NCBI RefSeq assembly: GCF_026988555.1
Contig: NZ_JALSLB010000064.1
Span: 1 to 33,397, forward strand
Direction of reading: 5' to 3'
From: Thermococcus sp.
GTDB lineage: Archaea; Methanobacteriota_B; Thermococci; Thermococcales; Thermococcaceae
Length of the DNA stretch: 33,397 nucleotides
A program made the position numbers and the translations under genes. Under the pieces are notes generated by a model. That model ran no database searches. It saw only the letters and a program-made list of their open reading frames with translations, and had not been told where the DNA came from. Below are positions 9,910-17,240 of the stretch, one piece after another. Position 1 is the stretch's first letter, and each line of letters begins with the position of its first letter.

Positions 9910-10349
9910 GGATGAGAATTGGTTTTATGCTATCTCTTGCGGTTCTGCTCTCATTGACTGGACTGTGGGGTACCTTCTTAACGGCTGGATCCACAACGGG
10001 GTACGTGGGTCCGGTTGTGCCCGCGACCTCCAGAGGGGATACCACATACCTGTCGTGCCATGCCCCTGGATAGATGGAAGTAAACGTATCGCTTAACGGC
10101 AACGGGAGATTCTTTGTGGTTGACCAGTTTTCCAACACAACAGTTTTCAGTGCACCCATTGGAGGGCATTTCAACGGGATTGTGGTGCTACCCAAGGAGG
10201 GGAGCTATGCAATCTACACATCTACCTCGTCCCTTACCTTCTCTGGACACTACAGGGGGATGTATCCAACCTTCAGGGTTCAGAGAGTTCTGTACCTCAC
10301 CATAGCCACGCTCTCAATCCTTTTTGCAGTTTGGAGGTGGTGGCGTTGA
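9906..10349 (+). pseudogene. Second membrane-anchored extracytoplasmic protein of the export locus, in-frame TAG
   Basis: A GTG at 9906 overlaps the permease stop and follows GGAGGGAT (9893-9900). The reading frame gives VRMRIGFMLSLAVLLSLTG, an export signal or anchor, then an extracytoplasmic part. It is interrupted by TAG at 10071-10073, after which the same frame continues MEVNVSLNGNGRFFVV, GHFNGIVVLPKEG and a C-terminal membrane helix ending AVWRWWR. Without the stop it would be 147 residues. The second half looks like a beta-rich domain. The stop appears to be a simple nonsense mutation, since the frame is the same on both sides. No known function; an accessory role in the exporter is inferred from the operon. 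Confidence 0.6.
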
Positions 10350-11011
10350 TTGAAGCTAAAAATCTCACTAAGAGATTTGGACGGACAGTGGCCCTGAACG
10401 GGATCACCGTTAAGATGTCCTATGGCATCAGCCTAATCCTCGGTCCTAACGGCGGGGGTAAGAGCACCTTCCTAAAGCTCGTTGCTGGTGTTTACAGACC
10501 AACCTCCGGAAAGGTCACTCTCTTTGGGGAGAACCCCTGGAGGAGTTCAGGGGTTAAGTATAGAATAGGAGTTGCCTACGATCCTGTCTCTTTTCCCCTT
10601 CAATTACCGGGAGGGAGTGGCTGGAGTCCATTGCTAGGTCCAAAGGTTACGGTGATGGGAGGTCGAGCGGATTGAAAAACTCTTTCACCTTGATTTCCTG
10701 GATAACCGAACCAGTAGTTACTCGGCCGGGATGATGAAAAAACTCGCCGTAGCGCAGGCTTTCATCGGCGAACCCGAGCTGATCATGATCGACGAGCCGT
10801 TCACCAGCGTGGATTTTAATACAATGGTAGAGTTTCTGAAACTGTTCAAGAGGCTCAGAGATGGAACAATTTTCTCCTGATAAGCCATATATGGGAGCCC
10901 CTAAGGTCCATTGTGGATAACGTCTATGTCATCTCCAACGGTAGCCTGATACTTCATGGAGAGGCAGCGGAGCACTGGGAAGAGATAGAAAAATTATTCA
11001 GACCTCTTTAG
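10346..11011 (+). pseudogene. ABC exporter ATPase, three frameshifts
   Basis: The TTG at 10346 overlaps the previous stop and follows GGAGGTGG (10333-10340), giving MIEAKNLTKRFGRTVALNG. Walker A is intact (GPNGGGKST). The frame is then lost at three places: near the T run 10591-10594 (after AYDPVS; the next part reads SPSITGREWLESIARSKGYG), at the G run 10657-10659 (next part EVERIEKLFHLDFLDNRTSS), and at 10871-10877 (next part LISHIWEPLRSIVDNV). The signature YSAGMMKKLAVAQAF and Walker B LIMIDEPF are present, and the last frame is the first one again, ending LFRPL and TAG. Each shift is equivalent to one missing base. Intact length would be about 222 residues. It would power the ABC-2 permease encoded just upstream. 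Its 3' end overlaps the convergent cbiO gene by 18 bases. Confidence 0.8.
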
Positions 11012-11812
11012 AATGAGCCTTTTCAGTATCTCCGCCGCCTCCTCGACGCTCATGGGGACCTCTTCATGTATGCCAAGGGTGTGGAAGAGCTTGACGATTT
11101 CGGGGGCATCTAAATTGGCCCTCTCTATCAGTTCCGGTCTGAGAAAGAGCTCACGGGGGCTCCCCTCGAAGATCACGGATCCGTCCAGCACGTAAACTCT
11201 GTCTGCGAGCCGGATCACCCTGAGGTCGTGGGTCACAACGATTACCGTTCTGCCCTCCTCTTTCCATCGGCGTATCATATCAAGGACGAAGTTCCTGTTT
11301 TTCAGGTCGAGGTCTCTGGTTGGTTCATCAAGCAGGAGAACCTCCGGTTCCGTGCTCAGCACCGCGGCTATCGAGGCCTTTTTCTTTTCCCCACCGCTGA
11401 GGTTGTATGGATGTCTATCGGCCAGCCTTTCAATCCCGAGTAACCTCAGAGCCTCAAAAGCTTTTTTAGTTCCCCCTTTCCCCCATATATGGAGCGGGCC
11501 GAATGCCACGTCATCCAGCACGGTCGCGCTGAAGAGCATAACATCAGGGTTCTGAAACAGAAAACCCACCTTTCTTCTGAAATTCCTGTCTGTCATCGTT
11601 TCCTCCGTCACTGGCTTCCCCTCAAAGAGAACCTCCCCCTCCGTCGGTAGCAGGATGGCATCCATTATCTTGAGGAGTGTTGTCTTCCCGGCCCCGTTCG
11701 GTCCGATTACCGCGAGGGTCTCTCCCTTCCTGACCTCGATGTTCACGCCCCTTAGGGCCCACTCACCGGTTGGGTACCTGTAACCAACGTTTCTAAGCTC
11801 GTAAATCTTCAC
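10994..11812 (-). CDS. cbiO: Energy-coupling ATPase of a nickel/cobalt transporter
   Basis: A 272-residue ABC ATPase of the ECF/CbiO type. It shows Walker A GPNGAGKTT, Q-loop FLFQNPDVMLF, signature LSGGEKKKAS, Walker B VLLLDEPT and H-loop VTHD, followed by an extra C-terminal helical part (about 220-272) usual for CbiO. The GTG at 11812 follows GGAGGTG and overlaps the cbiQ stop as GTGA, so the genes are coupled. It is the last gene of cbiM-N-Q-O. The FQNPD motif separates it from ordinary uptake ATPases. Metal choice (Ni or Co) cannot be read from this subunit. Its 3' end overlaps the convergent broken exporter ATPase. Confidence 0.93.
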   Translation of the reverse strand: MKIYELRNVGYRYPTGEWALRGVNIEVRKGETLAVIGPNGAGKTTLLKIMDAILLPTEGEVLFEGKPVTEETMTDRNFRRKVGFLFQNPDVMLFSATVLDDVAFGPLHIWGKGGTKKAFEALRLLGIERLADRHPYNLSGGEKKKASIAAVLSTEPEVLLLDEPTRDLDLKNRNFVLDMIRRWKEEGRTVIVVTHDLRVIRLADRVYVLDGSVIFEGSPRELFLRPELIERANLDAPEIVKLFHTLGIHEEVPMSVEEAAEILKRLILKRSE

Positions 11813-12630
11813 CTGAACACCTCCGTTGTCACGACCGCGAGTGCCAGGAGAATCAACGTAAACACTGCTAGGGCGTAGTCTGTTTTTCCTATCTTTAATT
11901 CCTCTGAACGCAGAGTATCGTTGGAGTAGCCTCTGGCCAGCATTGCGTAGTACACCTCCTCACCAAGGGAATTGGCTTTTATGAAAGTTGCCCCCATGTG
12001 CTTTCCTGCCTCTTTCCAGCTCTCCACGAGGCCCAGATTACCGGCCAGCCTTGAGCGTCTTGCATGCATTGAGTCCAGTAGGAGCTTCGCGAGGAGGAAG
12101 ATGTATCTGTACGCGAGGGTAGTTATGGTTATAACCGCTCCAGGAACCCTGAGGCTGGTTAGGGCGGATACGAAGTCCTTCCACCGAGTTGTCATTGTGA
12201 AGAGAATGGTGTATGAAACGGCCGTTGCGACCCTTAACGTGAAGAGGGCCGCCCACGTCAGCCCCTCCCAGCTTGCACTCCATTCCGTGAAGGGAAAGGT
12301 GAAAACGGGCCTTCCGGGGGTCATGAAGATAGATGGTACCGCTATCAGTCCGGTGAAGACAGGGATGAAGAACCATACCCTCTTTATAAAATACGAAATG
12401 CGAATGTGGGAGAGGAGTGCAAAGATCAGCGGAACGGTGTAAAAAAATAGAATAACGTAGATGTTCCGCAGGGAGACGACCACTGTTACGAGGATGAGGA
12501 GGGAGAGTAGCTTAACCCTTGGATCCGCCTGCTGGAGCAGGCCACTCTTCCTTGCGTACCTCTCGGAGAACACCGCCTCTGTGGTAAATTCAAGCACTTC
12601 CCTTGCCGTGCTCTCCAGGAGTCCCTCCAT
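11809..12630 (-). CDS. cbiQ: Transmembrane coupling subunit of a nickel/cobalt transporter
   Basis: A 273-residue CbiQ-family membrane protein, equivalent to the EcfT subunit. It begins MEGLLESTAREVLEF, has DPRVKLLSLLILV at the first helix, several further membrane helices, and the two short Ala-Arg-Gly type coupling motifs of the family (SMHARRSRL near residue 190 and AMLARGYSND near residue 230) that contact the ATPase. The ATG at 12630 is preferred since GGGTGA precedes it by five bases. It sits between the small CbiN-like gene and cbiO and overlaps cbiO by four bases. Confidence 0.92.
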   Translation of the reverse strand: MEGLLESTAREVLEFTTEAVFSERYARKSGLLQQADPRVKLLSLLILVTVVVSLRNIYVILFFYTVPLIFALLSHIRISYFIKRVWFFIPVFTGLIAVPSIFMTPGRPVFTFPFTEWSASWEGLTWAALFTLRVATAVSYTILFTMTTRWKDFVSALTSLRVPGAVITITTLAYRYIFLLAKLLLDSMHARRSRLAGNLGLVESWKEAGKHMGATFIKANSLGEEVYYAMLARGYSNDTLRSEELKIGKTDYALAVFTLILLALAVVTTEVFR

Positions 12631-12647
12631 CTCGTTCACCCGCGGGT

Positions 12648-12980
12648 TCAGCCTTTGACCCCTCCACCCGTCAGCTTCACCACCACGTAGTAGAATCCAA
12701 TGACCAGGGCAACGCCGACTATAGCGGAGAGGATGTATCCAGCCGATGCGTGGAGCTTGTCCTCCCACCCTGGAACGTTGTAGTCTGGGAGAACGGCATG
12801 ATTCCACACGTTGGACAGTTTTTCCATGCCCGGAAGCTTCTGACCAACCATGTGTTCAATCGTGCTGACATCCCACTCCCCCCAAGCATCCCCATAGTTC
12901 CACACGAGCAGTATTCCCAGCGGTGAAAGCACTACCATAACGGCGACCGCGGTTAGGAGGGCTTTTGTAAGGCGGTCCAT
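12648..12980 (-). CDS. cbiN: CbiN-like small membrane component (PDGLE type)
   Basis: A 110-residue protein with an N-terminal membrane helix (LLTAVAVMVVLSPLGILLVW), an extracytoplasmic loop that ends LPDYNVPGWEDKLHAS, and a second helix (AGYILSAIVGVALVIGFYYVV). The two-helix layout and the PDGLE-like motif match the small accessory component that associates with CbiM in many archaea and helps metal transport. GGGGTGA lies just before the ATG, overlapping the end of cbiM. Sequence is divergent, so the call rests as much on position between cbiM and cbiQ as on the motif. Confidence 0.82.
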   Translation of the reverse strand: MDRLTKALLTAVAVMVVLSPLGILLVWNYGDAWGEWDVSTIEHMVGQKLPGMEKLSNVWNHAVLPDYNVPGWEDKLHASAGYILSAIVGVALVIGFYYVVVKLTGGGVKG

Positions 12981-12984
12981 CGTT

Positions 12985-13652
12985 TCACCCCCTCGTCCGA
13001 AGTATCTTTCTCATCTCAAAGAGATCCGGCCGGCTCTTCCTTACGTACCACACAACCGCTCCAGTCACCACTGCGGCGGCAGGTCCCGCCGTCAGCAGGT
13101 GTGCAACGGCCATCGCCGGAACCGAGACACTCAGGGTATACGGGCAGTAACCGGGCTGTACGTATGGTTGTATCCCAAGTTCCGTCCCGGCCACCGTCGC
13201 CGCTGTGACTATACCGACGTAAGCACCGATACCAGCTGAGATGGCCTCGTCCAGCCCGACCCTCTTTGAGAGGAACCGATAAGTGTAGTACCCCACGAAT
13301 GGGAGGACGACACCCATGTTAAAGACGTTGGTGGCGTAACTCGTTATTCCCCCATCACCGAAGAAGAGGGCCTGTATTAGGAGAACTATCGTGAGCGAGA
13401 CCGTTGCTGCCCATGGATCGATCAGTATTGCTATTATGGTTCCCCCCACTATATGGGCCGTTGTCCCCCCCCCGGAACCGGCAGGTTGTACATCATCACC
13501 AGGAACGCAAAGGCCGTAAGCACTCCGAGGAGCGGAACCTGCTGGGGTTTCAATTCCTTCAACCATCTGAACGCTTTGTACCAGATGGGCACCATAACAA
13601 TGTAAAACAGCGCGCACGTGTAGGGACCCAAGTATCCATCCGGGATGTGCAT
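12985..13652 (-). pseudogene. cbiM: Nickel/cobalt-binding membrane component CbiM/NikM, frameshifted at a C9 tract
   Basis: The N-terminal frame begins MHIPDGYLGP, the hallmark of CbiM/NikM, where the amino group of Met1 and His2 help bind the metal. It runs through MMYNLPVPGG and is lost in a run of nine Cs (Gs in the coding strand) at 13465-13473. The rest follows in another frame as TTAHIVGGTIIA and about six membrane helices to KILRTRG. The usual family reading is PVPGGTTAHxVGG, which needs seven Gs; nine are present, a shift equal to +2 or -1. Corrected length is about 221 residues. Such a tract is prone to slippage, so the gene could be phase variable, mutated, or miscounted. It is the first gene of the operon. 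Confidence 0.85.
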
Positions 13653-13673
13653 GGTTCACCCTCCATCCTGTTG

Positions 13674-13701
13674 GTGTTATCCTTTTAGAGAATAGTAACA
13701 C
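13674..13701 (-). promoter_or_regulatory. NikR-like operator (inverted repeat) before cbiM
   Basis: GTGTTAT-N14-GTAACAC spans the region just downstream of the TATA box, over the predicted transcript start. As I recall it, a GTGTTAC-N13/14-GTAACAC consensus has been described for NikR, the nickel-responsive repressor, in some lineages. A third copy of the half site (GGTGTTATC, 13726-13734) lies upstream of the TATA box. This suggests nickel control of the operon. Confidence 0.6.
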
Positions 13702-13712
13702 TATATAAAAAC
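13702..13712 (-). promoter_or_regulatory. TATA box of the cbiMNQO operon
   Basis: Minus-strand GTTTTTATATAG region centred near 13707. A start about 26 bases downstream (near 13681) gives a leader of about 30 bases before the ATG at 13652. Confidence 0.6.
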
Positions 13713-13761
13713 GTTTTGGAAATCTGGTGTTATCAACTAAAGGTTTGAAAGCGGAGGATGT

Positions 13762-13767
13762 AAAAAA
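13762..13767 (-). terminator. T6 terminator after the PAC2 gene
   Basis: A run of six Ts in the minus strand (AAAAAA in the plus strand), ten bases after the stop of the PAC2-family gene. Confidence 0.4.
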
Positions 13768-13775
13768 GAGGATGG

Positions 13776-14576
13776 TTACAGGTAGTTTCTGTCCTCTTCC
13801 TCCTGGGTTCCGGGCATCCCCTGTTCGAGCATCGCCTTCTGCATCTCCTGGACCTTCTGGAGTATCTCTTCCGTTTCCTTGGCGCGCTCATCGAGGGCGC
13901 TCATGTCAATCTCCAGACCAAGTATTCTGGTCACGGCGCTTAGCACCGCCTTTGCCGCCTTGGGGTCAACGATGTAGCCAAGGCTCTCCCCTAACAGGCT
14001 GATCCCGTACATCGAGCGGAGTTTTCCGATTCCAAGGAGGAGTCCTGCGGCCCCCACTATGGCGCCTCCCTCGTCCTCCCTCCACAGGATTTCAGTGGAA
14101 CAACCCTCAAGCTTCTTCTTGTAGTGTTCGAGAAGTCTCTCGTGGGTTACTGCGGCCAGAACCCTTGGCTCCCCCTGAAGCTCGGGTACTTGGAATCCCC
14201 CCATGGTGATTATTTCTTTTGCTCCAAACTCGCTTGCAAAGTCGAGCATTTTGCCGACGACTTCGTAATGACCAGGACTGTCCGTTGGGGCCACCTGCTG
14301 GTCGCCGGTGATTATTATGAGGTCCCTACCCTTCTCGTCTGGATTTTTCCAGTAATAAAACTCGTTCTTCATCAGCTCTACTACAGCGTTTTTCCGTATA
14401 ATGACCTGATGCATGAAGTGAGGGGAGTACAGGTCGGCGAATTTCACCGCATTTAACTCCTGGATCATATGATCCGCCGCGAGCTTCCCCACGAGCCCTA
14501 TGCCCGGCAGTCCCTCCACAAAAATTGGATCCTTGAGCTCTGGTCTTTCGTACATATGAATGGTGGTCTCCCTCAT
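13776..14576 (-). CDS. PAC2 family protein (proteasome assembly chaperone-like)
   Basis: A 266-residue protein of the PAC2/PbaB superfamily. The N-terminal FVEGLPGIGLVGKLAADHMI is the characteristic glycine-rich loop; DLIIITGDQQ, EIITMGGFQVPE and GAAGLLLGIG complete the Rossmann-like core. The C-terminus (about 225-266) is a charged helix rich in Glu, Gln and Met that could form a coiled coil. Archaeal relatives act as proteasome assembly chaperones or bind other partners, but the activity of this member is unproven. GGGGTGA precedes the ATG at 14576. It is the last gene of the L44e-S27e-aIF2alpha-Nop10 operon, a common arrangement in Euryarchaeota. Confidence 0.88.
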   Translation of the reverse strand: MRETTIHMYERPELKDPIFVEGLPGIGLVGKLAADHMIQELNAVKFADLYSPHFMHQVIIRKNAVVELMKNEFYYWKNPDEKGRDLIIITGDQQVAPTDSPGHYEVVGKMLDFASEFGAKEIITMGGFQVPELQGEPRVLAAVTHERLLEHYKKKLEGCSTEILWREDEGGAIVGAAGLLLGIGKLRSMYGISLLGESLGYIVDPKAAKAVLSAVTRILGLEIDMSALDERAKETEEILQKVQEMQKAMLEQGMPGTQEEEDRNYL

Positions 14577-14580
14577 TTTT

Positions 14581-14757
14581 TCACCCCTTCTGGAGTCCCA
14601 GCTCCTCACGCTTCAGCCTGCGCCGGTACTCCCCGTACGGATCCTCGGGTGAGAACCTTGATGGATGCGCTACCTTGGTCTTTGTCCCGCATACGGGGCA
14701 GACCTCCCTCAGTGTGTACCTCCCACAGCTGGGACATTTTTTTATACGAAACCTCAT
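14581..14757 (-). CDS. nop10: H/ACA RNP protein Nop10
   Basis: A 58-residue protein: MRFRIKKCPSCGRYTLREVCPVCG gives two CxxC pairs that bind zinc, followed by a basic helical tail with PSRFSPEDPYGEYRR, the hallmark of Nop10. It is a core part of H/ACA ribonucleoproteins with Cbf5, Gar1 and L7Ae, which convert uridine to pseudouridine in rRNA. Size and motifs match the family fully. It starts ten bases after the aIF2-alpha stop and ends four bases before the PAC2 start, so it belongs to the same message. The ribosome binding site (AAGGGAT) is weaker than its neighbours'. Confidence 0.95.
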   Translation of the reverse strand: MRFRIKKCPSCGRYTLREVCPVCGTKTKVAHPSRFSPEDPYGEYRRRLKREELGLQKG

Positions 14758-14767
14758 GCCTATCCCT

Positions 14768-15595
14768 TCAGGCGCTTCTCTTTTTAACCTTCTTAATGCG
14801 TTTTTCCTTCCTGATAAGGGTGGCCTCGCCGCCCGCCTCCTTGATGACACGCAGTATCTCCTCGGCTATACTTTCGAGTACCTCCTCGGCCCTGTAGTAG
14901 TCCGGGGCGGTTATATCGATCCTGTACCTCGGTGCGCCCTGGTAGGAGAACTTAACGTCTATCTCCTTTTCCTCGTTCGCCCGGTCTCTGGCCCGTACAA
15001 GGGCCTCTTTTATTATTTCAATTCCGTTGGGTTTTGCGACGGTTATCTCGAATTCCGCGTCTATCGTGACCGTTGGGATCTCAACATAGGCCTCTATGAT
15101 GGGTTTGAGCGCCTCGATCCACTCATCGCTTACGATCCCCTTTAGGACGTCCGTTCCATTTTGGGCGGCGTCCTCAAAGGCGGTGTAGACCTCTCCATAC
15201 TCCTCTTCCAAAGGTACCCATACCTCTCTCCAGGTCCCGTCAAAGCTTTTTCCTGTTTTATCTGCGGCCATTTTGAGCAGGTTCTCGGCCTTCTGGGCGC
15301 GCTTGTATTCTTGGAGCTTGGCCTTTCTCTGCTGCTGGTTAACACGCTTGAGGCTGAGATCAACGTGTCCCTTCTCCCTGTCAATGCGAATTACCTTCAC
15401 GACTACTTTCTGGCCCTCCTTCACGTAGTCCCTGATGTTCTTGACCCAACTCGACGCAACCTCACTTATGTGCATGAACCCCTCCCTGCCCGGGTACTCG
15501 TCCAATCTGAGAAACGCGCCGTACGGATGAATGCTCTTGACGGTGGCTATAACAAACTCCCCCTCTTCAGGATAATCCTTAGCTTTTCTAGGCAT
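14768..15595 (-). CDS. eif2a: Translation initiation factor 2, alpha subunit
   Basis: A 275-residue alpha subunit of the archaeal aIF2 trimer that carries initiator Met-tRNA to the ribosome. It has an N-terminal S1 RNA-binding domain (about 1-85, with GEFVIATVKSIHPYGAF and GFMHISEVASSW), a helical middle domain and a C-terminal alpha-beta domain that binds the gamma subunit. The ATG at 15595 follows GAGGTGAT, the better match than the GTG at 15604. A TATA-like element at 15640-15652 suggests an internal promoter, so the factor may be expressed separately from L44e and S27e. Confidence 0.96.
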   Translation of the reverse strand: MPRKAKDYPEEGEFVIATVKSIHPYGAFLRLDEYPGREGFMHISEVASSWVKNIRDYVKEGQKVVVKVIRIDREKGHVDLSLKRVNQQQRKAKLQEYKRAQKAENLLKMAADKTGKSFDGTWREVWVPLEEEYGEVYTAFEDAAQNGTDVLKGIVSDEWIEALKPIIEAYVEIPTVTIDAEFEITVAKPNGIEIIKEALVRARDRANEEKEIDVKFSYQGAPRYRIDITAPDYYRAEEVLESIAEEILRVIKEAGGEATLIRKEKRIKKVKKRSA

Positions 15596-15639
15596 GAAAA
15601 TCACCTCTTTCCTTTACTTGAAGAATTTATGGAGGGAGG

Positions 15640-15652
15640 TTTTTAAAGTTTA
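15640..15652 (-). promoter_or_regulatory. Internal promoter before aIF2-alpha
   Basis: Minus-strand AAACTTTAAAAACC, with a predicted start near 15620 and a leader of about 25 bases, lies in the 93-base gap between the S27e stop and the aIF2-alpha start. Confidence 0.5.
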
Positions 15653-15688
15653 GGAGAACGACGAAAGGCAAAATATGGGGGAAAAGGT

Positions 15689-15886
15689 TCACTCAAGAAC
15701 CTCAAGAATCTTGGCCTTGATGATGCCCTTACCACCGGTAGGCTCGACAAGGGTGGCACCGCAGACGAGACAACGGACGGTTGTGGATGGGTTGCTGAAG
15801 ACTATCTGCTCGTTGCCGCAGTCGATGCACTTGACGCGGAGGAACCTGCTCCTCGGCATCGGTATAAGGTTCTTTGGGAGAGCCAT
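15689..15886 (-). CDS. rps27e: Small ribosomal subunit protein eS27
   Basis: A 65-residue zinc-ribbon ribosomal protein. [24 protein letters not shown] shows the two CxxC pairs of S27e, and the C-terminal [15 protein letters not shown] is typical. The ATG at 15886 is used with GGAGGTG placed five bases upstream; this ribosome binding site lies in the last codons of L44e, so the pair is translated from one message. Confidence 0.96.
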   Translation of the reverse strand: MALPKNLIPMPRSRFLRVKCIDCGNEQIVFSNPSTTVRCLVCGATLVEPTGGKGIIKAKILEVLE

Positions 15887-15888
15887 GT

Positions 15889-16173
15889 TCACACCTCCAC
15901 CAGCTCGAACTTCTTAACCCTGAATCCCTTTCCTCTGGTATGGGCCTTGCCGCAGACCGTACAGCGGAAGCGGAGGTCGAGCTTCTTGACCGGCTTCTCC
16001 CTTCCGGCCGGGTTCGGCCTTGGGAAACCGCGGTAACCTTTCATAATTCTTCTGAAGCGCCTCTGACCCTGGCTGAGCTCGCTTCTCGGTCTCTTCTTGA
16101 CCTTCTCGACCTTGTGGATAGTGTGCTTCTTACAGTACGGACAGTACGTCCTTATCTTCTTTGGATACTTCAT
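15889..16173 (-). CDS. rpl44e: Large ribosomal subunit protein eL42 (L44e)
   Basis: A 94-residue zinc-binding protein of the 50S subunit near the E site. It begins [20 protein letters not shown] and ends [23 protein letters not shown], so the CxxC pairs flank a long basic central region. Length matches the archaeal family. The start is preceded by GGAGGTGAG, which lies in the loop of a short hairpin (16175-16191). It is the first gene of a five-gene translation operon with a leader of about 85 bases. Confidence 0.96.
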   Translation of the reverse strand: MKYPKKIRTYCPYCKKHTIHKVEKVKKRPRSELSQGQRRFRRIMKGYRGFPRPNPAGREKPVKKLDLRFRCTVCGKAHTRGKGFRVKKFELVEV

Positions 16174-16174
16174 T

Positions 16175-16191
16175 CTCTCACCTCCAGAGAG
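16175..16191 (-). promoter_or_regulatory. Small hairpin presenting the L44e ribosome binding site
   Basis: On the minus strand CTCTC and GAGAG can pair around a seven-base loop that holds GGAGGT, two bases before the L44e ATG. The site is exposed in the loop. At the growth temperature of this organism a five-pair stem would be weak, so a regulatory role is uncertain. Confidence 0.3.
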
Positions 16192-16278
16192 GGCCCGGTG
16201 GGCTCCTACTCGCTTCCGCCTTAGATACCCCCGAGCCGTGAGGCATGATAGTGCCTGCAGGCATCGGTAAGCTGGAGA

Positions 16279-16290
16279 CTTTAAAAAAGT
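16279..16290 (-). promoter_or_regulatory. TATA element of the L44e operon; also a T6 run after lysO
   Basis: Minus-strand AACTTTTTTAAAGT lies 9-20 bases after the end of the lysine exporter gene and about 85-110 bases before the L44e start. It can serve as a T6 terminator for lysO reading from the right only if transcription ran past the stop, and as the TATA box for L44e with a start near 16258. The overlap of the two roles is unusual but the sequence alone does not prove either. Confidence 0.45.
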
Positions 16291-16298
16291 TTTTGCCC

Positions 16299-16880
16299 TC
16301 AGAGCCCCAGGATGAGGGGCAGGATGAAGGGAATCACGGCCGTCAGCACGAACCCGTGGACGAATGCCATCACCGTGATGTCCCTTCCACCGAACTTCGT
16401 CATCACGGCCAGAGTTGTGTCCATAGTTGTGGCTCCCCCCATCGTGATGGCCTCCTCCTTGGGGATCCTGCGTGATACCGATGGGTATAATGTCACGGTC
16501 ATTACCTCCCTGATGAGGTTTGCCAGAAACCCCAGGGCACCATAGATTGCTGAGTACTGGCCTATAAGTGGCCCAGTAAGGGAATACCAGCCACAGCCGG
16601 CTGCTACCGCAAGCCCCCATTTCACACCCACACCCAGGAGGATTGACGCGGCAAATCCCCCAAGGAGAGAACCAACCATCGTCTCTGCCGGTAGGAGGAA
16701 GGCCCTCCGGCCGAGCCTTTTTAACTCGTGAGGCTTGAAATTGAGGCCGAGATCTATTCCGATGATGAGGATAAGGACGTATAGCATTATCTCGTAGAGG
16801 TTCCCAAAGTTTGGGGAGTAGAAGTGTCCGACGGCTATCCCCAGAATGAGAGAGGTGAGCACGTAAGTTACAAACCTCAC
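16299..16880 (-). CDS. lysO: LysO-family lysine exporter, C-terminal half
   Basis: A 193-residue membrane protein with about five to six helices that corresponds to the C-terminal part of LysO (Lys_export, PF03956). Family features are [10 protein letters not shown], a [10 protein letters not shown] loop, [17 protein letters not shown] and [17 protein letters not shown]. In many bacteria LysO is one chain of about 300 residues; here the N-terminal part is a separate 81-residue gene immediately upstream that overlaps by four bases (ATGA). The two products probably assemble into one transporter. Specificity for lysine is by family, not shown here. Confidence 0.85.
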   Translation of the reverse strand: MRFVTYVLTSLILGIAVGHFYSPNFGNLYEIMLYVLILIIGIDLGLNFKPHELKRLGRRAFLLPAETMVGSLLGGFAASILLGVGVKWGLAVAAGCGWYSLTGPLIGQYSAIYGALGFLANLIREVMTVTLYPSVSRRIPKEEAITMGGATTMDTTLAVMTKFGGRDITVMAFVHGFVLTAVIPFILPLILGL

Positions 16881-17122
16881 CGGCTTCCCCCCAGTAGAAC
16901 CGCCATTCCGAGGCTCCCAGCTATTGTGAAGAGTGCGAAGAGGATGGACGAGCCGAGGAGCCAGCCGGCGTTTATGCTAACTTCTCCGGCGTTGATACCC
17001 ATGAAAAATATCATGAGGAGTAGCGCGGCGCTCATCGGAACGTCGACTTCGACCTTTCTTTTTCTGGTTCTGAGCGCGTACCCAATTAAGACACCGAGCA
17101 TTAATGGGATGAAGATGTTCAT
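16877..17122 (-). CDS. lysO: LysO-family exporter, N-terminal half
   Basis: An 81-residue protein with two to three membrane helices: [16 protein letters not shown], a basic loop ([11 protein letters not shown]), [18 protein letters not shown] and a final helix with [14 protein letters not shown]. It matches the N-terminal domain of LysO. Its stop overlaps the start of the C-terminal half as ATGA, so the two are translated together. The predicted transcript start is within a few bases of the ATG, so the message may be leaderless. Nothing suggests a recent frameshift: no homopolymer is at the junction and both parts have their own start. Confidence 0.83.
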   Translation of the reverse strand: MNIFIPLMLGVLIGYALRTRKRKVEVDVPMSAALLLMIFFMGINAGEVSINAGWLLGSSILFALFTIAGSLGMAVLLGGSR

Positions 17123-17144
17123 GTATCGAGATGGCTCTTAAGGC

Positions 17145-17157
17145 TAATAAAATTATC
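17145..17157 (-). promoter_or_regulatory. TATA box of the lysO genes
   Basis: Minus-strand ATAATTTTATTAG centred near 17150, with a predicted start within a few bases of the ATG at 17122. It lies directly next to the 3' end of a candidate box C/D sRNA (17160-17224). Confidence 0.5.
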
Positions 17158-17159
17158 GA

Positions 17160-17224
17160 GGGCTCGGAGGGTGTTCACGTCATCATCTGTGAGCGTTCAG
17201 TTTGCTTGCTAATCGTCATCGCCC
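17160..17224 (-). ncRNA. Candidate box C/D guide sRNA
   Basis: Reading the minus strand from 17224: a GGGC stem half, C box ATGACGA (one base from consensus), 12-base guide, D' box CTGA (17197-17200), a ten-base linker, C' box ATGATGA (17180-17186), a 12-base guide, D box CCGA (one base from consensus, 17164-17167), and GCCC (17160-17163) that pairs exactly with GGGC. Both guides have the expected 12-base length. A minus-strand CTTTAAAAAG at 17242-17251 is centred about 26 bases before the predicted 5' end, giving it its own promoter. The linker is longer than the usual three to five bases, and two boxes are imperfect. It would guide 2'-O-methylation; I did not identify targets. Confidence 0.5.
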
Positions 17225-17240
17225 AGATTCCTTCGGGCGC

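Noticed and set aside
10071-10073. An in-frame TAG in the exporter accessory gene as a possible pyrrolysine codon
   Set aside because: Thermococcales are not known to use pyrrolysine, and the neighbouring genes carry ordinary frameshifts, so a nonsense mutation is simpler.
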